A DNA stretch of 64,000 nucleotides from Arthrobacter_B citreus (GTDB taxonomy: Bacteria > Actinomycetota > Actinomycetes > Actinomycetales > Micrococcaceae): assembly GCF_042429235.1 (NCBI RefSeq), contig NZ_JBHMBA010000004.1. The stretch is one strand, 5' to 3'. Below, piece after piece: positions 59,955 through 64,000 of the stretch (its first letter is position 1; each line of letters opens with the position of its first letter). A program made the position numbers and the translations under genes. A model generated the notes under the pieces. The model did no database searches and was not told where the DNA came from. It saw nothing but the letters and a program-made list of their open reading frames with translations.

Positions 59955-61319
59955 ATGACCGAACCTGCAGGCGCAAAGTGGCGAGACGAACCTACTGACT
60001 GGGACCAGCCGGGCAAACTGCCGCGGCTTCACGTGTCCTCTCCGGAAAAAGCCCTCGCCTCCCTGAACATCACCGCGGCGTCCATGGATCCCGCGCTTTT
60101 GGATCTGCCATGGCACCTTCCGTTGGAAGACTGGCCCAAGGAAAACCTGGCCGCCCTTCCCCGCGGCATTTCCCGGCACGTGGTCCGCTTCGCCAGGATG
60201 GGCGATTCACTCATCGCGATCAAGGAAACCAGTGAACATGTGGCCCGGCAGGAATACCACATGCTGCGCAAGCTCCGCCGCCTCAACGTCCCCTCGGTTG
60301 CCCCCGTCGCCGTCATCACCGGCCGTTACGATATCAACGGCGAGGAACTGCAGCCGGTCCTGGTGACCAAGCACCTGCGCTTTTCGCTGCCATACCGTGC
60401 CGTTTTTTCCCAGACGCTGCGCGAAGTCACCCTCACCCGGCTGATCGACGCCCAGGCACTGCTGCTGGTCCGCCTGCACCTGGCCGGCTTCTATTGGGGC
60501 GACGTGTCGCTTTCCAACACCTTGTTCCGGCGCGACGCCGGCGCCTTTGCCGCCTATCTCGTGGATGCGGAAACCGGCGAACTGTACCCGGAGCTGTCCA
60601 ACGGCCAGCGCGAGTACGACTTGGAGATCGCCCGGGTGAACATCGCCGGCGAGCTGATGGACCTCGCCGAGGGCGGCCTGGTCGAGGAGAGCGTGGATCC
60701 GCTGGCCACCAGCGAGCGGATCATGGACAGCTACCGCAACCTGTGGGCCGAGCTGACGGAGAAGGAGTCCTTTGAGCTCGGTGAGCGCTGGCGCGTGAAC
60801 GCCCGCATCCGCCGCCTGAACGAGCTGGGGTTCGACGTCGACGAGCTCACCATCAAAACCACCGCCGACGGGACCCAGGTACAGCTCCAGCCCAAGGTCG
60901 TCGACGCCGGACACCACCAGCGCCGGCTGCTGCGCCTGACCGGATTGGACGCCCAGGAAAACCAGGCCCGCCGGTTGCTGAACGACATGGACTCGTACCG
61001 CGCCGACAACAACCCGGACCTCGACGAGGAGCTCAGCGCCCATCTGTGGGTCACCCAGGTTTTCGAGCCCATCGTGAAATCCGTGCCGCGGGAGCTGGGC
61101 AGCAAGCTGGAACAGGCCGAAGTGGTGCACGAAGTGCTCGAACACCGCTGGTACATGTCCGAAAGGGAAAACCGGAACGTTCCCATGGCCGAAGCCGTGC
61201 AGTCATACATGGACACCGTGCTGCGCCACCGACGGGATGAGGCAGCCATCCTGCTTACCGCGGACACCCGGACCATGAATATCCTCGATTCCGGCGGAGC
61301 ACCCGAGCAAATGTCTTAG
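59955..61319 (+). CDS. DUF4032 domain-containing protein (kinase-like N-terminus)
   Basis: 454 aa, cytoplasmic. An N-terminal kinase-like region (VVRFARMGDSLIAIKETSEHVARQEYHML; VRLHLAGFYWGDVSLSNTLFRRD with a D-x-x-x-x-N-type loop) is followed by a C-terminal DUF4032 domain (about 200-450). The family is common in actinobacteria; it may phosphorylate a lipopolysaccharide- or sugar-like acceptor, but this is not known. ATG 59955 has AAAGGG nine bases upstream; GTG 59949 is an alternative. It follows the ABC ATPase and precedes the GH13 enzyme. Confidence 0.82.
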   Translation: MTEPAGAKWRDEPTDWDQPGKLPRLHVSSPEKALASLNITAASMDPALLDLPWHLPLEDWPKENLAALPRGISRHVVRFARMGDSLIAIKETSEHVARQEYHMLRKLRRLNVPSVAPVAVITGRYDINGEELQPVLVTKHLRFSLPYRAVFSQTLREVTLTRLIDAQALLLVRLHLAGFYWGDVSLSNTLFRRDAGAFAAYLVDAETGELYPELSNGQREYDLEIARVNIAGELMDLAEGGLVEESVDPLATSERIMDSYRNLWAELTEKESFELGERWRVNARIRRLNELGFDVDELTIKTTADGTQVQLQPKVVDAGHHQRRLLRLTGLDAQENQARRLLNDMDSYRADNNPDLDEELSAHLWVTQVFEPIVKSVPRELGSKLEQAEVVHEVLEHRWYMSERENRNVPMAEAVQSYMDTVLRHRRDEAAILLTADTRTMNILDSGGAPEQMS

Positions 61320-61442
61320 TGTCGCATGCCCCACTGCGGGCTGTGCCTAACTTCACCCCTGCAGCGGGAAAGGCGGCACTGGGTGTGGGCGTTAAGGAGA
61401 TAGAGCGAGAACTACGACAAGTTAGGAGGTCCCCACACGATC

Positions 61443-63161
61443 ATGTCTACGTCAGCCGCTTCCCGCCTTCCGGGAGCCGCCGCCCTTAAGACTATTCCCG
61501 TCCACCGGCCTCCTTTGGGGCGTGAGTGGTGGCGCTCCTCGGTCATTTACCAGATTTACCCCCGGTCGTTCCGTGACCTTGCGGGCGATGGAATTGGCGA
61601 TCTTCGGGGCATCACCGAAGAGATCCCGACTCTGGCTGAGTTGGCGATCGACGCCGTCTGGCTCTCACCGTTCTACCGGTCCCCGCAGAAAGACGCGGGG
61701 TACGACGTCGCGGATTATTGCTCCGTGGATCCAATCTTCGGCACTCTGGAGGACTTCGATGCGCTCGTAGCCCGCGCCTCCGACTATGGCATCCGGGTGA
61801 TCGTCGATCTGGTTCCCAACCACTGCTCCGACCAGCACCCCCTCTTCCAAGCTGCCCTCGCCGCGGCACCGGGTTCACCGGAACGTGAGATGTTCATCTT
61901 CCGCGACGGCACGGGTGAGCACGGGCAGAACCCGCCAAACAACTGGCAGTCGCATTTCGGCGGCCCGGCCTGGACCCGGACCACCAATCCCGACGGGTCT
62001 CCGGGCCAGTGGTATCTGCATCTCTTCGACGCTTCGCAGCCCGACTTCAACTGGGACAACCCGGCCGTGCGGAAGGAATTCGAACGCATCCTGCGCTTCT
62101 GGCTGGACCGAGGTGTGGGCGGCTTCCGTGTCGACGTCGCGCATGCGCTGATCAAGAAGTCCGGCCTGCCCGACTGGGGCGGCGCGGCGGACGGTGCTTC
62201 CACCGAAGGGTTCCCGGGCTCTGATGCCCCCATGTTTGGACAGGCGGGCATCCACGACATCTTCCGGTCGTGGCGGAAGCTGCTGGATGAGTACGACGGC
62301 GACCGGGTCCTTTGCGCCGAGGCCAACGTCGATCCCGTGGAGCGGATTACTGATTGGGTCCGCTCGGATGAGATGCATCAGGCGTTTAACTTCGCCTATC
62401 TGAACCACCCGTGGGAGCCGACGGCGCTGCGCGAGATCATCGAGACTTCGCTGCGGGCCTTCGACAAGGTTGACGCCCCCACCACCTGGGTGCTGTCGAA
62501 CCACGACGTGGTGCGGCATGTGTCCCGGTTCGGGCTTGAGTCGAACAAGCTGCGCAGCGGTGACGGCATCGGCCCGCGCGACAACCAGCCCGACTACCTG
62601 CTCGGAGCCGACCGGGCACGGGCTGCCACCATGCTGATGCTCGGCCTGCCCGGCGGCGTGTACCTCTATCAGGGTGAGGAACTCGGATTGCCCGACCACA
62701 CCATGATGCCGGACGAATTCCGCCAGGATCCCACCTACCACCGGACCGCCGGTGTTCGGGTGGGCCGGGACGGAAGCCGTGTTCCCCTGCCGTGGCGGGT
62801 AAATGAGCCGTCCTTCGGGTTCAGTTCCGGAGGACGTTCTTGGCTGCCGCAGCCGGCCTACTGGGGCCGTTACTCCCGTGACATTGAAGAGCGGAATCCG
62901 TGGTCGTCGCTGAACATGTACCGCAAGGCGCTTTCCGTGCGGCGTGAGCTGGGGTTGGGCGCCGGGACCCTGGAATGGTGGCCGGAGCACGACGACGAGG
63001 GACTGGTGGCCTTCGTCAACGGGAACGTTCTGGTGGCCATGAACATGGGCGAGCACCCGGTCCAGCTGCCGGATCTTCCCGTACTGGCTGCCAGCTCGCC
63101 GTCGGCGATGGAAGGCACCCGGCTGCGGCCTAACCGCACCGTGTGGCTGCAGCTGGCCTGA
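61443..63161 (+). CDS. GH13 alpha-glucosidase / oligo-1,6-glucosidase type (second copy)
   Basis: 572 aa, very like the enzyme at 6855-8579 throughout its length. The conserved DLVPNH, GFRVDVAH (nucleophile Asp), VLCAEA (acid/base Glu) and SNHDVVRH are all present; cytoplasmic. It is preceded by GGAGG about 12 bases upstream of the ATG, a rather long spacing. It sits beside the ABC ATPase, DUF4032 and otsAB rather than a LacI gene, so it may be less tightly sugar-regulated. A role in maltose or trehalose-related glucose release is possible. Confidence 0.9.
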   Translation: MSTSAASRLPGAAALKTIPVHRPPLGREWWRSSVIYQIYPRSFRDLAGDGIGDLRGITEEIPTLAELAIDAVWLSPFYRSPQKDAGYDVADYCSVDPIFGTLEDFDALVARASDYGIRVIVDLVPNHCSDQHPLFQAALAAAPGSPEREMFIFRDGTGEHGQNPPNNWQSHFGGPAWTRTTNPDGSPGQWYLHLFDASQPDFNWDNPAVRKEFERILRFWLDRGVGGFRVDVAHALIKKSGLPDWGGAADGASTEGFPGSDAPMFGQAGIHDIFRSWRKLLDEYDGDRVLCAEANVDPVERITDWVRSDEMHQAFNFAYLNHPWEPTALREIIETSLRAFDKVDAPTTWVLSNHDVVRHVSRFGLESNKLRSGDGIGPRDNQPDYLLGADRARAATMLMLGLPGGVYLYQGEELGLPDHTMMPDEFRQDPTYHRTAGVRVGRDGSRVPLPWRVNEPSFGFSSGGRSWLPQPAYWGRYSRDIEERNPWSSLNMYRKALSVRRELGLGAGTLEWWPEHDDEGLVAFVNGNVLVAMNMGEHPVQLPDLPVLAASSPSAMEGTRLRPNRTVWLQLA

Positions 63162-63236
63162 CAGCTGCTCCAGCACGCGTAACTGGCTGCAGGCGGAGGA
63201 TGGTTCCAGCCAAGGGGCCACGACTATTGATTCATC

Positions 63237-63275
63237 GAGGGCAGCGTCCAGCCTCAGGGCTGCGGCGCTGCCCTC
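63237..63275. terminator. Terminator after second GH13 gene
   Basis: GAGGGCAGCG pairs CGCTGCCCTC (10 bp) around a 19-nt loop. It lies between the convergent GH13 and SRPBCC genes. Confidence 0.6.
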
Positions 63276-63318
63276 AGTCGTCTCCCCGGGGAGTGTAACC
63301 GGGGGTCATTCGGGGTTG

Positions 63319-63804
63319 CTACCGGGCACCCATGAAACGTGCGTAGCGGTCAAGGATCTGCGGCCATGCGGTGGAGAAGCCCAGATGGGTCTCCACGGCT
63401 TCGGCAACTGCGCCCAGTCCAGAATGCATCAAACGGATCTTCGTTCGATCTGCGCTGACAGCACTGAACGTAATCCGGACTTCTGTGGGGGTCTGTGGGC
63501 TGTGCCCGGCCACCCACTCCAGCACCAGTTCCGAATCCTGCACCCTGGTGGTCACCGTCGCCCACACGGCCGTCTGCCCCTCCGGGCCGGTCTCTGTCAG
63601 GGAAGCGGCCTCAAACTCCGGGTGCGTCCCTTCCCCGAACTCCGTAAACTCCTCCGGCCACCAAAGATGCAGATACTCGGTAAAGCCGTTGAACGCTTCG
63701 TGCAGTTCCCGCGGGACTTCGCGTTCAAGGACGATGTCCTCGACAGGGGTTGGCTCCCTGGCGGGTTCGGGCTGCTCGGCGTGGGAAAACAGGGAAGAGT
63801 TCAT
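63319..63804 (-). CDS. SRPBCC (AHSA1-like) domain protein
   Basis: 161 aa. After a 20-residue polar start, the Bet v1/AHSA1-like fold is recognised by VLEREVPRELHEAFNGFTEYLHLWWP, the central strands around VTTRVQDSELVLEW, and the last helix AWPQILDRYARFM. These proteins bind hydrophobic ligands or help other proteins fold. The neighbours give no hint. ATG at 63804. Confidence 0.8.
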   Translation of the reverse strand: MNSSLFSHAEQPEPAREPTPVEDIVLEREVPRELHEAFNGFTEYLHLWWPEEFTEFGEGTHPEFEAASLTETGPEGQTAVWATVTTRVQDSELVLEWVAGHSPQTPTEVRITFSAVSADRTKIRLMHSGLGAVAEAVETHLGFSTAWPQILDRYARFMGAR

Positions 63805-63904
63805 CGTTCAACCCTAGCCGGAACCGCTCCCCCGGCCTCCCACGTATCCCCCGCAACAGCCACCAAAGATAATGGCCGTTCGATGAATAGGGGCTGTTAA
63901 ACAG

Positions 63905-63936
63905 TTGAGGTCCGCACCACACGGTGCGGACCTCAA
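63905..63936 (-). terminator. rRNA operon terminator
   Basis: A perfect 14-bp stem, TTGAGGTCCGCACC with its complement and an ACAC loop, just downstream of the 5S rRNA on the minus strand, followed by CTGTTTAAC. It ends the ribosomal operon that enters from the right. Confidence 0.85.
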
Positions 63937-63953
63937 CCTCTCTGCCAGAATTT

Positions 63954-64000
63954 GTCCGGCGGTGACCTACTCTCCCACACCCTCCCGGATGCAGTACCAT
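63954..64000 (-). rRNA. rrf: 5S rRNA, 3' part
   Basis: Read on the minus strand, the edge sequence begins ATGGTACTGCATCCGGGAGG and continues to GTAGGTCACCGCCGGACA, the conserved 3' half of actinobacterial 5S rRNA. The gene continues beyond 64000. Its stable hairpin terminator follows at 63905-63936. Confidence 0.93.

Overview
This is high-GC actinobacterial DNA, most likely from an Arthrobacter-like member of the Micrococcaceae. The signs are GC-rich codon use, GTG starts, CUT1 sugar importers that share one stand-alone ATPase, a DUF4032 protein, a ROK regulator facing gap, and an otsAB pair. I could run no database search, so every family name rests on motifs, length and context.

Layout. 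1-2600: edge of an MFS exporter, a CHAD protein, an aldo/keto reductase. 2597-9734: a maltose-type importer (permease, permease, binding lipoprotein) divergent from a GH13 alpha-glucosidase and a LacI regulator, with two LacI-type operators between them. 9844-11244: DoxX-like protein and a frameshifted coiled-coil gene. 11304-19614: a rhamnogalacturonan (pectin) operon with promoter, palindrome, 14-codon leader ORF, DUF624 protein, LplABC-type importer, CE12 esterase, DUF1961 protein and PL26 lyase. 19715-29988: general genes (DUF1540, acyl-CoA ligase, HNH nuclease, S4 protein, MFS, CoA transferase, DUF4282, GNAT, DUF1684, YqeY, PTH2) plus a KDPG aldolase remnant. 30039-36252: GH38 alpha-mannosidase with its own importer, one permease of which is frameshifted by an 11-bp tandem duplication. 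36436-44899: transglutaminase-like protein, MbcA-like antitoxin, Cds1-like PLP enzyme, ECF41 sigma factor with a frameshifted oxidoreductase, membrane protein/regulator pair, patatin with a small partner, LssY_C protein. 45077-47405: gap and a ROK regulator sharing a palindromic operator. 47464-50513: VOC/AraC/broken DUF1801 unit, an orphan SpaB_C-like protein, a cupin. 50706-53242: pnuC-nadR-nrtR with an NrtR-type operator. 53310-55184: TetR, DUF5692 protein, tRNA-Thr. 55347-64000: DsbA-like protein, otsA-otsB, shared sugar ABC ATPase, DUF4032 protein, a second GH13 paralogue, SRPBCC protein, and the 3' end of a 5S rRNA with its terminator.

How it fits together. The window is rich in carbohydrate scavenging: three CUT1 importers (alpha-glucoside type, pectin fragments, mannoside type) lack ATPase genes, and the MsmK/UgpC-like ATPase at 58759-59850 is the obvious shared motor. 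Imported sugars would be processed by the GH13, PL26/CE12 and GH38 enzymes and enter glycolysis, where gap appears to be under ROK control. Trehalose synthesis and NAD salvage complete the metabolic theme. Several genes carry small indels, two with 11-bp tandem duplications. These may be real decay, switchable loci, or assembly errors, and that should be settled from reads first.
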